In this document: positions 15,973 through 25,285 of the stretch, piece after piece
Position numbering within the stretch: the first letter of the stretch is position 1
How the letters are laid out: the number at the start of each line of letters is the position of its first letter
Source: Chryseobacterium ginsenosidimutans
GTDB taxonomy: Bacteria > Bacteroidota > Bacteroidia > Flavobacteriales > Weeksellaceae
DNA: 64,000 nt
Assembly: GCF_024807225.1 (NCBI RefSeq)
Contig: NZ_JANUCO010000001.1
Span: 434,001-498,000 of the forward strand
Direction: 5' to 3'
Made by a program: the position numbers and the translations under genes
Notes under the pieces: generated by a model
What the model was told of the DNA's origin: nothing
Seen by the model: only the letters and a program-made list of their open reading frames with translations
Database searches by the model: none

Positions 15973-17332
15973 TCAGCTTTTATTCATCCACTCACAAATA
16001 GGATCATACAACGTATCAATATTTCCTGCGCCTACTGTAAGAAGAATATCAAAATCTTTTTCTTTTATTTTACTGAAAGCATCACTTAAAGCTGATACCT
16101 CTTTTTTATCTAAAGTCACTTTTTCTAACAACCAACTTGACGTAATTCCTTCAAAATTCTCCTGAAGCTCTCTTGCCGGATAAATATCAAGCAAAACCAA
16201 TTCGTCAGCTTGACTCAGACTTTCCGCAAATCCGTCTGCGAAATCTCTCGTTCTGCTGAACAAATGCGGTTGAAAAGCCACCAATAATTTTTTTCCAGGA
16301 TAAAAAGTTCGGATTGAGCTCATCACCGCATTGATTTCTGTCGGATGATGGGCATAATCGTCGATATAAATTTTACCTTTTTCGTATCTGTGTTTGGTAT
16401 ATCTTCTTTTTATGCCTTTAAAATTGGCAATTGCTTTCTTCAACGTTTTAAAATCTACTCCCAAATTGTTTAAAATAGCCAATGCAACCGTCGCATTTTC
16501 AACATTGTGGATTCCCGGAACGTCCCAGATGAAATCTTTCACCGTTTCAGTCGGAGTATGGAAATCAAAATAGATTTTATCATTCTCCATTCGTAAGTTA
16601 TCTGAGTAATAATCAGCAACTTCATTTACGGCATAGGTAAGATGAGGTCTTCCAATTTCAATTCCTTTTCTTACAAAAAGCTGTTTGTCGTTCGGAAACT
16701 AAAGCCGCAAATTGTTTAAAACCCTCTTCAATCGTATTTTTATCCCCATAAATATCCAAATGGTCTGCATCTGTGGAAGTGATCACCGCCCAATCCGGAG
16801 AAAGGTTCAGGAAACTTCTGTCATATTCATCGGCTTCAACCACAGAATATTGTGAACCGTTGTACAGGAAATTTGACTTAAAATTCTCAGAAATACCGCC
16901 TAAAAAACATGAGAAAGGCAAATCTGCTTCCTTGCACAAATGAGCAACCAAAGTTGACGTTGTGGTCTTTCCGTGAGTTCCTGCAACAGCGATACAATCT
17001 GTGTTTTCGGTGATTAAACCCAACACTTTTGCCCGTTTCAACACTTCAAACTGATTCTCATTAAAATAATCTAAAATCCCCAGTTTTTTAATTGCCGGAG
17101 TATAAATTACCAATGTATTTTCTTTCTGAAGAGAAGTGATTTTTTCATCAGTTATATCATCAAAAACAATATCAATTCCCTCATTCAGCAACTGCTGAGT
17201 AAGCTTCGTATTGGTTTTATCATAACCCAAAACATTTTTACCCGAAGCATGGAAGTAACGAGCCAAAGCGCTCATACCGATACCTCCGATCCCGACGAAG
17301 TAAAAAGTTTGATATTTATTTATGATATTCAT
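15973..17332 (-). CDS. murC: UDP-N-acetylmuramate--L-alanine ligase, frameshifted in this sequence
   Basis: MurC adds L-Ala to UDP-MurNAc in peptidoglycan synthesis. The N-terminal half has FYFVGIGGIGMSALA (Rossmann) and VAGTHGKTTTSTLVAHL (ATP P-loop). The C-terminal half has YDDYAHHPTEI-like IDDYAHHPTEINA and FQPHLFSRTRDF. The frame is broken at GAAAC 16695-16699 (plus strand). Removing one base gives FAALVPNDKQLFVRKGIEIG, which fits the family and yields about 452 residues. The gene is essential, so a sequence error is likely. The start abuts the upstream gene with no spacer. Confidence 0.93.
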
Positions 17333-17992
17333 TTAATAATTTTTATTTATAAATCTTACAATAATCCAAAAAATAATTCCAATTATTGAACAGATTAAAA
17401 TGTTTTGACCTTGTTTTCTGTCTTCTTTTCTATAGAGATAAGCTGAATTTCCATTTGATAAATTCCTTTTATAAGACATTATCGTATAGCCTATTATGAC
17501 TCCGATAAACCCACCTATAATGGCAAATAAATATCCAAAATAAATCCACATTTTCGGAACTTCTTCTTCTTGTGATAATTCTTTAATCCTTTGCTTTGAA
17601 ATCACATTTAGAAGCTCTGGTCTTATTTCTTTTCCTCTTTCTTTTAAAATTTTCTGAGCTAGTAAATAATCAAATTTGTTCCATTCTTCTTTTTTTAGAA
17701 CAATTTCTATCAGTTCTTCATCAGAATATTCAAAAAGATAATAATCTCTTTCAATATTTTCTACATCATTTTTTACTAACTCTTCTTCTAATTTTTCAAC
17801 GTTATCAAAATCTTCCTTCTGAATTTTTAACTCAAACTGTTTCGCATTAATATCTCCACCAAAACTTGAATCCAATCGTGAAGAATTATCTTCTAATTCA
17901 AATATTATTTCGTTTTGTTCAAGGGTTTTGATAAGTTCGAGAGCGTCATCTTTATAAATAAATTTTCGATATGTTGAAAAATTGTTTGACAT
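17333..17992 (-). CDS. Hypothetical membrane protein with DUF2007-like N-terminus
   Basis: This 219-residue protein has an N-terminal domain of about 70 residues (YRKFIYKDDALELIKTLEQN...) that resembles the DUF2007 or putative signal-transducing fold. A charged helical middle follows, with two TM helices at about 150-170 and 198-215 (IYFGYLFAIIGGFIGVIIGY and ILICSIIGIIFWIIVRF). It lies between murG and murC, where most flavobacteria have no gene, and abuts the murC start. No catalytic motif was found, and any link to cell-wall synthesis is only by position. Confidence 0.65.
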   Translation of the reverse strand: MSNNFSTYRKFIYKDDALELIKTLEQNEIIFELEDNSSRLDSSFGGDINAKQFELKIQKEDFDNVEKLEEELVKNDVENIERDYYLFEYSDEELIEIVLKKEEWNKFDYLLAQKILKERGKEIRPELLNVISKQRIKELSQEEEVPKMWIYFGYLFAIIGGFIGVIIGYTIMSYKRNLSNGNSAYLYRKEDRKQGQNILICSIIGIIFWIIVRFINKNY

Positions 17993-17998
17993 TTTTAT

Positions 17999-18475
17999 TT
18001 AATTATAACTGATAATTTTATCTTTATCTAAACCATAAGCATCGCCTTGGTACAAAAAGAATTCGGCTACTGCATCTTCCAGTGTTTCATTCGTATAACC
18101 TCCGTGAACCCAGAAGTAATACCTGAATGCCAATGAATTCTGACTTTCCTGATAACCAACTCTAATCATGCCTACATTATTGATTTGATTAACTAAGCTG
18201 TCGATTTTAGCCTTACTCGTCCCCGTTACGATAGAAATGTTTACGTTGAAAAGAATATATTTCTTATCTGCATCCAAATCCATGTACAGAAGAGATTTGT
18301 GACTGTTGGTAAGCTTTACAAACGTATCTGTCTGCTCGGCAATATCATATCCTTTGCTCTTTAAAAAAGTAGCAATCGATGGCATTTTAATGTCTGCAGG
18401 CTTCACTAAAGTCTGCGCAATGAATAGATTTGCAAAAAAACAAATCAGAAACGCAGTGATTAATTTTGTTTTCAT
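17999..18475 (-). CDS. Secreted YbjN-like protein
   Basis: This 158-residue protein has a signal peptide (MKTKLITAFLICFFANLFIAQ) and a body reminiscent of YbjN / type III chaperone-like folds: IATFLKSKGYDIAEQTDTFVKLTN, then LLYMDLDADKKYILFNVNIS, and FRYYFWVHGGYTNETLEDAVAEFF. The ATG at 18475 is chosen over a TTG at 18484 that would overlap murG. It is an extra gene in the dcw cluster, 2 bases after the murG stop. The role is unknown. Confidence 0.6.
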   Translation of the reverse strand: MKTKLITAFLICFFANLFIAQTLVKPADIKMPSIATFLKSKGYDIAEQTDTFVKLTNSHKSLLYMDLDADKKYILFNVNISIVTGTSKAKIDSLVNQINNVGMIRVGYQESQNSLAFRYYFWVHGGYTNETLEDAVAEFFLYQGDAYGLDKDKIISYN

Positions 18476-18476
18476 A

Positions 18477-19617
18477 TTATTCAAGGTTTAGTTTTTTTAT
18501 AATCTCGTCTACAATCTCTTTTGCGGCGTTTGGCTTGGCAAAATATTGCTGGTTTTCAGACATTTCTTTTCTTACGCTTTCATTTTCACAGATTTCTGAT
18601 AATGTATTCCAGAATTTCTCCTGCATTTCAGAATCTTTTACCATTCTTGCGGCATTTTTTTCAACCAAATTCATCGCATTTTTGGTTTGATGATCTTCCG
18701 CTGCAAAAGGAAACGGAACCAATAAAACCGGTTTTTGCGCCACCGCCAACTCAGAAATAGCAATTGCACCCGCTCTTGAAACAATTACATCTGCTGCAGA
18801 ATAAGCGGTTTCCATGTCTTTGATGAATTCCTTGATTTGTATCTGGTTGTTGGTTGTTGGTTGTTGGTTGTTTGAATTTCCATCAACTGATAACTGACAA
18901 CTATCAACAATCTCTTTATAATCCAGTTTTCCCGTTTGCCAGATTAATTGATAGCCTTTTTCTTTTAGCTTATCTAAATTTTCTTTCCAGCCGTTATTTA
19001 ATGTTCTTGAACCTAAAGAAACCACCGACAGAAAGAATCGTCAGTTTATCTTTATCCAAGCCCATTTTTTCTTTTGCCTGAGCTGTTTCCTGCATTCCCG
19101 AAATAATCGTTGAACGAATCGGATTACCCAAGAATTTTATTTTTTCAGCCGGAAAACCTTCCACTTTTGGATAAGCTGTAAATACGGCTTGAGCTTTTTT
19201 ACTTAAAATTTTATTCGTTACGCCTGCATGTGCATTTTGCTCCTGAATAAAAATCGGAATTCCCAATTTGCTGGCTTCATATAAAGCCGGGCCGCTTGCA
19301 AAACCTCCTGTTCCCACTGCGAAATCCGGAGAAAAAGCTTTAATAATTCTTTTAGATTTAGATAAACTTTTCAAAATTTTGAAAGGCAGACCTAAATTTG
19401 ACAGCATATTTCCTCTGTCGATTCCCGCGATATCAATTCCTTCGATGTTGTAGCCAGCTTGCGGAACTTTTTCCATTTCCATCTTTCCGTTGGCTCCGAT
19501 GAACAAAAACTCTGCATTAGGAAATCTTTTCTTGATCTCATCTGCAATAGCGATAGCCGGGAAGATGTGACCTCCTGTTCCGCCGCCTGATAATAGTATT
19601 TTTAGTTTTTTGTTCAT
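18477..19617 (-). CDS. murG: UDP-GlcNAc:undecaprenyl-PP-MurNAc-pentapeptide transferase MurG, frameshifted in this sequence
   Basis: MurG makes lipid II from lipid I. Seen are ILLSGGGTGGHIFPAIAIA (G-loop 1), GTGGFASGPALY (G-loop 2), FIQEQNAHAG and SRAGAIAISELA near the C-terminus. The frame breaks at GAAAC 19018-19022 (plus strand). Deleting one base restores the family motif VGGSLGSRTLN (G-loop 3), so about 379 residues result. Between IVDSCQLSVDG and IQIKEFIKDM is an unusual Asn/Gln/Thr insert of about 20 residues encoded by a GGTTGTT heptamer tandem. The start at 19617 is the ATG before the first G-loop. The gene is essential, so the break is probably an error. Confidence 0.93.
18845..18872. 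repeat. Four perfect GGTTGTT heptamers inside murG
   Basis: Four head-to-tail copies of GGTTGTT lie within the murG reading frame and code for Asn/Gln/Thr on the minus strand. The flank up to about 18910 (CAACTGATAACTGACAAC) also looks intergenic. A change of one or two heptamers would break the frame. Confidence 0.85.
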
Positions 19618-19627
19618 TTTATCAATA

Positions 19628-19870
19628 TTATGCTGTTGGTAGATTCTCAATTAAGTCGATAAAGTCAACAGATACTTCGATCTCGATTTTATCTTCAATT
19701 AGTTTTATTGAGATTTCTCCAACGTTATAAATAGAATCATTAAGTTCAATAATTTCGGAAAACTCCAACTTATAAGATTTCAAAAAATTGATAATTTGTT
19801 CATCGGTATCATAAACCGATAAATCCTCTGTGCTTTTCTTATCAATAAATCTTATTAATCTTGTTTCCAT
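19628..19870 (-). CDS. Small hypothetical protein between ftsW and murG
   Basis: This 80-residue acidic protein (METRLIRFIDKKSTEDLSVYDTDEQIINFL...) has no signal peptide or TM helix. Alternating hydrophobic and Glu/Asp residues in its second half (ISIKLIEDKIEIEVSVDFIDLIE) suggest beta strands. No family was recognised. It has clear spacing of 12 bases after ftsW and 10 bases before murG, so it is probably expressed with the dcw cluster. Confidence 0.55.
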   Translation of the reverse strand: METRLIRFIDKKSTEDLSVYDTDEQIINFLKSYKLEFSEIIELNDSIYNVGEISIKLIEDKIEIEVSVDFIDLIENLPTA

Positions 19871-19882
19871 TTTATTTTGTTT

Positions 19883-21121
19883 TTAAGCAATATCATTTAT
19901 CTCAGCAATACTTTGTTTTTTGCCCATTCCTTCTTCATCATATATTTGTATTCTTGAGCTGATGTTCAAGATAATTCCTAATTGCAAATACGTTACCAAC
20001 ATTGATGTTCCCCCGTAGCTTATCAATGGCAGCGGTTGCCCTGTAACAGGGATTAAATTGATTGCAACTGCTATATTTACAGCAAGTTGTATAAAGATCA
20101 TCACCCCGAGACTGAGAACGAGCAAAGACCCGAAAAAAGCGGGCATCTTACTGGCTATCATTACGATACGGATAATCATAATTAAATACAAACAGATCAG
20201 AAATGCCGCTCCGATTGCGCCATATTCTTCAACAATTACTGCAAAAATAAAATCGGATGCAGACTGCGGAAGCATTTGTTTTAAAGCGCTTTTCCCGGGT
20301 CCCATTCCTGTAATTCCACCATGAACGATGGCAGCTTTCGCCTGCATGACCTGATAATTTTTTGCTTTAATGCTTTCATCATCCACGTCGGAAGTTTTTG
20401 CCTTGCTTGAAGTAAACGTTTCAATACGGCTCATCCAGGTGTGAACACGGTTTCCGCCGATCATGTTGGTATTTAAAGCAATCAATAAAAACAAAACAAT
20501 GGCAATAAATGATGAGGAAATGAATCCTGCAATGTATTTCCAGTGCAATTGCCCTATAACCAAAACAACTACAGAAACCATTAAAATCATTAATGCTGTA
20601 GAACCGTTATCTTTTGCAACCAGTACGAAAACCAATAAAATAGGACCGAAAATGTACATAATGTTCTCAATCGGAAGCCTTTCTCTGGTTATTTTCTTGG
20701 TTAAATATCTGCACAAATAAATAATCAACATTAAAAAAGCAAACGAAGACGGCTGGAATGAAATCGGCGTTCCCGGAATTTTCAACCATCTTGAAGCACT
20801 CGCTCCATCGATTGTCTGTCCCGTAAACATGGTGACAACCAATAAGATAATCATTAAACCGAGCAAAATGCTGCTGAGTTTCCCGATGTATTCGTATTTC
20901 ACCATTCCGACCACTCGCATGATCCCTAAACCTAAGACAACGAAGAACATATGCTTGATAACGTGACCTGTTGTAGTCCCGTTATTTACGATATATTCCA
21001 GATTCGAACTTGCAGAATATACAGGGAAAATAGAGAAAATGGAGATCACAAGGATGACCATCCAAAGCACTTTATCGCCCTTTAGAAATTCAAATCTGTT
21101 TTCTGTGTCTTGTTCGTTCAT
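19883..21121 (-). CDS. ftsW: SEDS-family peptidoglycan glycosyltransferase FtsW
   Basis: This 412-residue polytopic protein of the SEDS family polymerises lipid II at the septum with its partner FtsI. It has about ten TM helices, the family segment WLKIPGTPISFQPSSFAFLMLI (the catalytic loop lies between later helices), GMGPGKSALKQMLPQSASDFIFAVIVEEYG (the conserved Asp-Phe-Ile-Phe block) and GQPLPLISYGGTSMLVT near the C-terminus. It sits between murD and murG as in other flavobacteria. Confidence 0.95.
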   Translation of the reverse strand: MNEQDTENRFEFLKGDKVLWMVILVISIFSIFPVYSASSNLEYIVNNGTTTGHVIKHMFFVVLGLGIMRVVGMVKYEYIGKLSSILLGLMIILLVVTMFTGQTIDGASASRWLKIPGTPISFQPSSFAFLMLIIYLCRYLTKKITRERLPIENIMYIFGPILLVFVLVAKDNGSTALMILMVSVVVLVIGQLHWKYIAGFISSSFIAIVLFLLIALNTNMIGGNRVHTWMSRIETFTSSKAKTSDVDDESIKAKNYQVMQAKAAIVHGGITGMGPGKSALKQMLPQSASDFIFAVIVEEYGAIGAAFLICLYLIMIIRIVMIASKMPAFFGSLLVLSLGVMIFIQLAVNIAVAINLIPVTGQPLPLISYGGTSMLVTYLQLGIILNISSRIQIYDEEGMGKKQSIAEINDIA

Positions 21122-21132
21122 AATTAATGCTT

Positions 21133-22473
21133 TTAGCTGTGGCTATTAGCTTTTAAAACCTGCTCTTTAAACTGATTTCCTCTGTCTTCATAGCTTTTAA
21201 ATAAATCAAAACTCGCACAACAAGGAGAAAGTAAAACTGTATCTCCTTTTTTGGCTAAAGATTTTGAGATCTCTACTGCTTTTTCCATGCTTGAGGTATC
21301 ATAAATAAACTCTTTTTTATCTTTAAAGAAGTTGATAATCTTGTCATTATCAATCCCTAAGCAGATAATTGCTTTTACTTTTCTTTTAACTAAATCCTCA
21401 ATTTCGGTATAGTCGTTTCCTTTATCTAAACCACCAACAATCCAAACGGTCGGTGTTTTCATGCTTTCCAACGCGTAATAGGTTGCATTTACGTTGGTTG
21501 CTTTACTGTCGTTGATGTATTTTACCCCTTCAATTTCAGTTACAAATTCCAGCCTGTGTTCAACTGCCTGAAAGGTCATTAATGAATTTCTGATGCTTTC
21601 ATTATTGATTTCCAATATTTTACCTGCTATTGAAGCCGCCAAACTATTCGCAACGTTATGATTTCCAATCAATGATAATTCTTCAACTTTCATTGAGAAT
21701 TCATCCTGCAGTTTTACTACAATTTTATCGTCGTTAATAAAACCTCCTTCAGACAGTTTTTCTTTTGTTGAAAAAGGAATCATTTTCGCTTTTATCTCTA
21801 ATTTTTCAAGAAGATTTTTGCTCATTTCGTCATCTTTATTGTAGATGAAAAAATTGTCATTCTCCTGATTTTCAGTGATTCTGAATTTTGCTAATGCATA
21901 TTCTTCATAGTTGTAATTGTACTGATCCAGATGATCCTGCGACAAATTCAACAATAAAGAAATATAAGGTCTAAAGTTTTGAATATCATCCAGTTGGAAA
22001 GAACTTACCTCCAAAACATAATATTCATGGTTTTCATCGGCAACTTGTTTTGCAAAACTGTAACCGATGTTTCCGCCCAAACCTACATTCAATCCGTCAT
22101 TTTTCAGGATGTAATAGATTAAAGACGTGGTCGTTGTTTTTCCGTTGCTTCCTGTAATCGCAATGATTTTAGCATTGGTAAACTCCGAAGCGAACTCAAT
22201 TTCAGAAGAAAGTCTGATTCCTTTCTCATGAATTTGTTGAATGATTCCTGCTTTTTTCGGAATTCCCGGGCTTTTTACGATCCAGTCTGCATTTAAAATT
22301 CTTTCTTCGTCGTGGCTTCCCTCTTCAAATTCAATTTCATTTTCGGTAAGAAACTGCTTATAGTTATCCTTAATGGCTCCTTTGTCTGAAAGAAAAACTT
22401 CCATACCCTGTTTTTTAGCCAAATATGCAGCTCCACAACCGCTTTCTCCTCCTCCTAAAACAACTATTTTCAT
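21133..22473 (-). CDS. murD: UDP-N-acetylmuramoylalanine--D-glutamate ligase
   Basis: This 446-residue Mur ligase adds D-Glu to UDP-MurNAc-L-Ala. It has VVLGGGESGCGAAYLAKK at the N-terminus, IAITGSNGKTTTTSLIYYIL (P-loop, about residue 110), NLSQDHLDQY (second ATP/Mg site), GNHNVANSLAA, a HRLE substrate-contact segment (VEHRLEFV) and INDSKATNVNATYYAL. It has a normal length and intact frame, lying 11 bases upstream of ftsW. Confidence 0.96.
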   Translation of the reverse strand: MKIVVLGGGESGCGAAYLAKKQGMEVFLSDKGAIKDNYKQFLTENEIEFEEGSHDEERILNADWIVKSPGIPKKAGIIQQIHEKGIRLSSEIEFASEFTNAKIIAITGSNGKTTTTSLIYYILKNDGLNVGLGGNIGYSFAKQVADENHEYYVLEVSSFQLDDIQNFRPYISLLLNLSQDHLDQYNYNYEEYALAKFRITENQENDNFFIYNKDDEMSKNLLEKLEIKAKMIPFSTKEKLSEGGFINDDKIVVKLQDEFSMKVEELSLIGNHNVANSLAASIAGKILEINNESIRNSLMTFQAVEHRLEFVTEIEGVKYINDSKATNVNATYYALESMKTPTVWIVGGLDKGNDYTEIEDLVKRKVKAIICLGIDNDKIINFFKDKKEFIYDTSSMEKAVEISKSLAKKGDTVLLSPCCASFDLFKSYEDRGNQFKEQVLKANSHS

Positions 22474-22536
22474 ATTTTTTTGATTTAATGATTGAAGAAT
22501 TTTAATTATTCAGATTCTTCAATTTTTAAATTATTC

Positions 22537-23778
22537 TTATCTCATTTTTAATGTGATCAGACATACAATTGCCAACATAACACCGATGATTATCATTCTG
22601 TTAACGATCTTACTTTCGTGAAAACCTACTTTCTGATAATGATGATGTAAAGGTGACATCTTAAATAATCTATTGTTTTGGGCATATTCCAGCCCGAATT
22701 TTCTTTTTCTGTATTTGAAAACAACAACCTGAAGCATGACAGAGATGTTTTCAATTAAGAAGATTCCGCATAACACAGGAATCATTAATTCTTTTCTTAA
22801 AATAATCGCCAACACAGCAATTACACCGCCCAACATCAAACTTCCTGTATCGCCCATGAAAACCTGTGCAGGATACGTGTTGTACCAGAAAAATCCGATG
22901 ACAGCTCCTACCATGGCGACGACAAAAATGGTGGTTTCCCCCATATTCGGGAGGAACATGATATTGAGATAATCGGCGAAAATGATGTTCCCGGAAACAT
23001 ACGTGAAGAATGCTAAAGCAAGCAGTATCACGGTACTTGTTCCGGCGGCGAGACCATCAATTCCGTCGGTAATATTGGCTCCGTTTGAAACCGCTGTCAC
23101 GATGAAAATAACAATCGGGATGAAAACAATCCATGCCCATTCGTGAGCGTCTTTATCATTCATCCAGAATAGCATTCCGCTGTAGTCGAACTCATTATTT
23201 TTAGCAAAAGGAACGGTAGAAACAGCGATTTTTTCTGTAGGCATAAAATTTTGCTCTACATTATTTCTGTTGACCACTTTTGCATCTGCATATTTTCTTT
23301 TAACCGTAATGTCGGGATGGAAATACATTGTAACTCCGACAATTAGTCCTAATCCGACCTGTCCTACAATCTTAAGTTTCCCGCTTAATCCGTCTTTATT
23401 TTTCTTAACCTTTTTTAAATAATCGTCTATAAAACCAATAGCTCCCATCCAAACGACAGTAACAATCAAAAGAACAATATAAACATTGGTAATTCTTGTA
23501 AATAACAAAACAGGAACGAGCGTGGCTAAAATTATGATAAAACCTCCCATTGTAGGTGTTCCTTCTTTCTGCTTCTGTCCGTCTAATCCAAGATCACGCA
23601 CCAATTCTCCCATCTGTTTTGCTCTCAGATAATTAATGATTCTTTTCCCATACACAAGAGCGATGGTTAAAGACAGCAAAACCGCCATTCCTGCACGGAA
23701 AGAAATGTATTTCAACAATCCTAATCCCGGAACGTGGATTCCCATGCTGGTAAGATATTCGTATAGATAGTATAACAT
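22537..23778 (-). CDS. mraY: Phospho-N-acetylmuramoyl-pentapeptide transferase
   Basis: This 413-residue integral membrane enzyme makes lipid I from UDP-MurNAc-pentapeptide. It has TPTMGGFIIILATLVPVL, FIDDYLKK (the DD metal site), NGANITDGIDGLAAG (catalytic Asp region), FMGDTGSLMLGG and SPLHHHYQ (His motif). Compared with E. coli it carries an insertion of about 60 residues after TMYFHPDITVK, which is usual in Bacteroidota. The frame is intact. Confidence 0.96.
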   Translation of the reverse strand: MLYYLYEYLTSMGIHVPGLGLLKYISFRAGMAVLLSLTIALVYGKRIINYLRAKQMGELVRDLGLDGQKQKEGTPTMGGFIIILATLVPVLLFTRITNVYIVLLIVTVVWMGAIGFIDDYLKKVKKNKDGLSGKLKIVGQVGLGLIVGVTMYFHPDITVKRKYADAKVVNRNNVEQNFMPTEKIAVSTVPFAKNNEFDYSGMLFWMNDKDAHEWAWIVFIPIVIFIVTAVSNGANITDGIDGLAAGTSTVILLALAFFTYVSGNIIFADYLNIMFLPNMGETTIFVVAMVGAVIGFFWYNTYPAQVFMGDTGSLMLGGVIAVLAIILRKELMIPVLCGIFLIENISVMLQVVVFKYRKRKFGLEYAQNNRLFKMSPLHHHYQKVGFHESKIVNRMIIIGVMLAIVCLITLKMR

Positions 23779-23805
23779 GTTTCTTTTTTAAATCGTTAAA
23801 TCAAA

Positions 23806-25266
23806 CTATTTACTCATTAACTTCCAAAGCTCATTAATTACTTCTTTGTCATCAAAATGATGTTTCACACCATTAATCTCCTGATAGTTTTCGTGCCCTT
23901 TTCCGGCTACGAGAACGATATCTTTCGGTTCTGAAAACTTGATCGCCATTTTTATGGCTTCTCTTCTGTCGGGAATTGAAGTGTATTTGCTGAAATATTG
24001 AGGTTCAACACCTGCTTCAATTTCTTTTATAATTGCTGTCGGATCTTCTGTTCTCGGATTATCTGAAGTGATGATCGCCAACGTTGATTTTTTGCTGGCA
24101 ATATTCCCCATTTCAGGTCTTTTTGAGTGGTCTCTGTCACCTCCGCAACCAAAAACAGTAATCAACCTTTCGTTTTTTGTTCTGATATCATTAATGCTGT
24201 CTAGGATGTTTTCCAACGCATCCGGAGTGTGTGCATAATCTACGATGAAGAAAATTCCGCCATCTGATTTGAAGGTTTCAAATCTTCCGGAAACTCTTTT
24301 TAATTTACTGATCGCCTGAAGAATTTCGTCTTGCTCAAAACCAAGTTCAGAAGCGATTCCGAAGACCAATAATAAATTGTAGACATTGAATTTTCCTGTT
24401 AATGTTGTCCAGAATTCTTTTCCGTTAAAATTCAACAGCATTCCGTTGAAATCAACTTCCAATGATTTTCCGTGAAAATCTGCCATCGTTTTCAAAGCAT
24501 AAGACTTTTTCGTTGCCTTTGTGTTTTGAAGCATGACATTTCCGTTTTTATCATCAACATTCGTGATGGCAACGGCTGTATCTTCTAATTGATCAAAAAA
24601 TCTTTTCTTCGTTTTTAAATATTCATCAAAAGTTTTATGATAATCTAAGTGATCGTGTGTAAGGTTGGTAAAACCTGCAATTTTAAAGTGAAGTCCTTCA
24701 ATTCTGTTTTGAGAAATCCCGTGAGAACTTACTTCCATAAAAGCAAAATCACAACCTTCTTCAACCGCCTGAGCTAAAATTTTATTAATTGTAATAACAT
24801 CCGGAGTCGTGTGAGTTGCCGGAATTATTTTATCTCCAATTCTGATTTCAACCGTTGAAAGCAAAGCCGAATCGTAACCTAAATTTTTAAAAACATCAAA
24901 AAGCAATGTAGAAACAGACGTTTTTCCGTTTGTTCCCGTAACTCCGATTAATTTTAATTTTTCAGAAGGGTTGCCGTAGAAATTGGAAGCCAATTGACCC
25001 AAAGTTTTAGAAGAATCTTTTACTTTAACATAGGTAACATTTTCATCTAAATTCTCAGGAAATTCTTCACAAACGATTGCGATTGCGCCTTTTTCAATAG
25101 AAGATGCAATAAATGAATGTCCATCCACAACAGTTCCTCTCATTGCGATGTACAAAGAGTTTTCCGTAACCTTTCTGCTGTCGAAAACCAATTCTGAAAC
25201 CTCACGAGTTTCGTCACCGTGAATTTCTAATACTGGAATTCTTTTTAATAATTCAATTAATTGCAT
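23806..25266 (-). CDS. murE: UDP-N-acetylmuramoyl-L-alanyl-D-glutamate--2,6-diaminopimelate ligase
   Basis: This 486-residue Mur ligase has GVTGTNGKTSVSTLLFDV (P-loop, about residue 105), FTNLTHDHLDYH, a carbamylated-Lys region (TKKRFFDQL), YAHTPDALEN and TSDNPRTEDP. The DNPR motif is the mark of meso-diaminopimelate specificity rather than lysine. It is therefore likely that the cell wall is DAP-type. It lies between ftsI and mraY. Confidence 0.95.
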   Translation of the reverse strand: MQLIELLKRIPVLEIHGDETREVSELVFDSRKVTENSLYIAMRGTVVDGHSFIASSIEKGAIAIVCEEFPENLDENVTYVKVKDSSKTLGQLASNFYGNPSEKLKLIGVTGTNGKTSVSTLLFDVFKNLGYDSALLSTVEIRIGDKIIPATHTTPDVITINKILAQAVEEGCDFAFMEVSSHGISQNRIEGLHFKIAGFTNLTHDHLDYHKTFDEYLKTKKRFFDQLEDTAVAITNVDDKNGNVMLQNTKATKKSYALKTMADFHGKSLEVDFNGMLLNFNGKEFWTTLTGKFNVYNLLLVFGIASELGFEQDEILQAISKLKRVSGRFETFKSDGGIFFIVDYAHTPDALENILDSINDIRTKNERLITVFGCGGDRDHSKRPEMGNIASKKSTLAIITSDNPRTEDPTAIIKEIEAGVEPQYFSKYTSIPDRREAIKMAIKFSEPKDIVLVAGKGHENYQEINGVKHHFDDKEVINELWKLMSK

Positions 25267-25285
25267 TTTTTTGATGCTTTATATT

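Noticed and set aside
18845..18872. CRISPR-like array
   Set aside because: The heptamers are contiguous, without spacers, and lie in a coding sequence; no cas genes are nearby.
10916..19617. Programmed frameshifts in ftsZ, murC and murG
   Set aside because: No such programmed shift is known in these genes, the sites lack classic slippery heptamers or stimulators, and the same change occurs in five unrelated genes.
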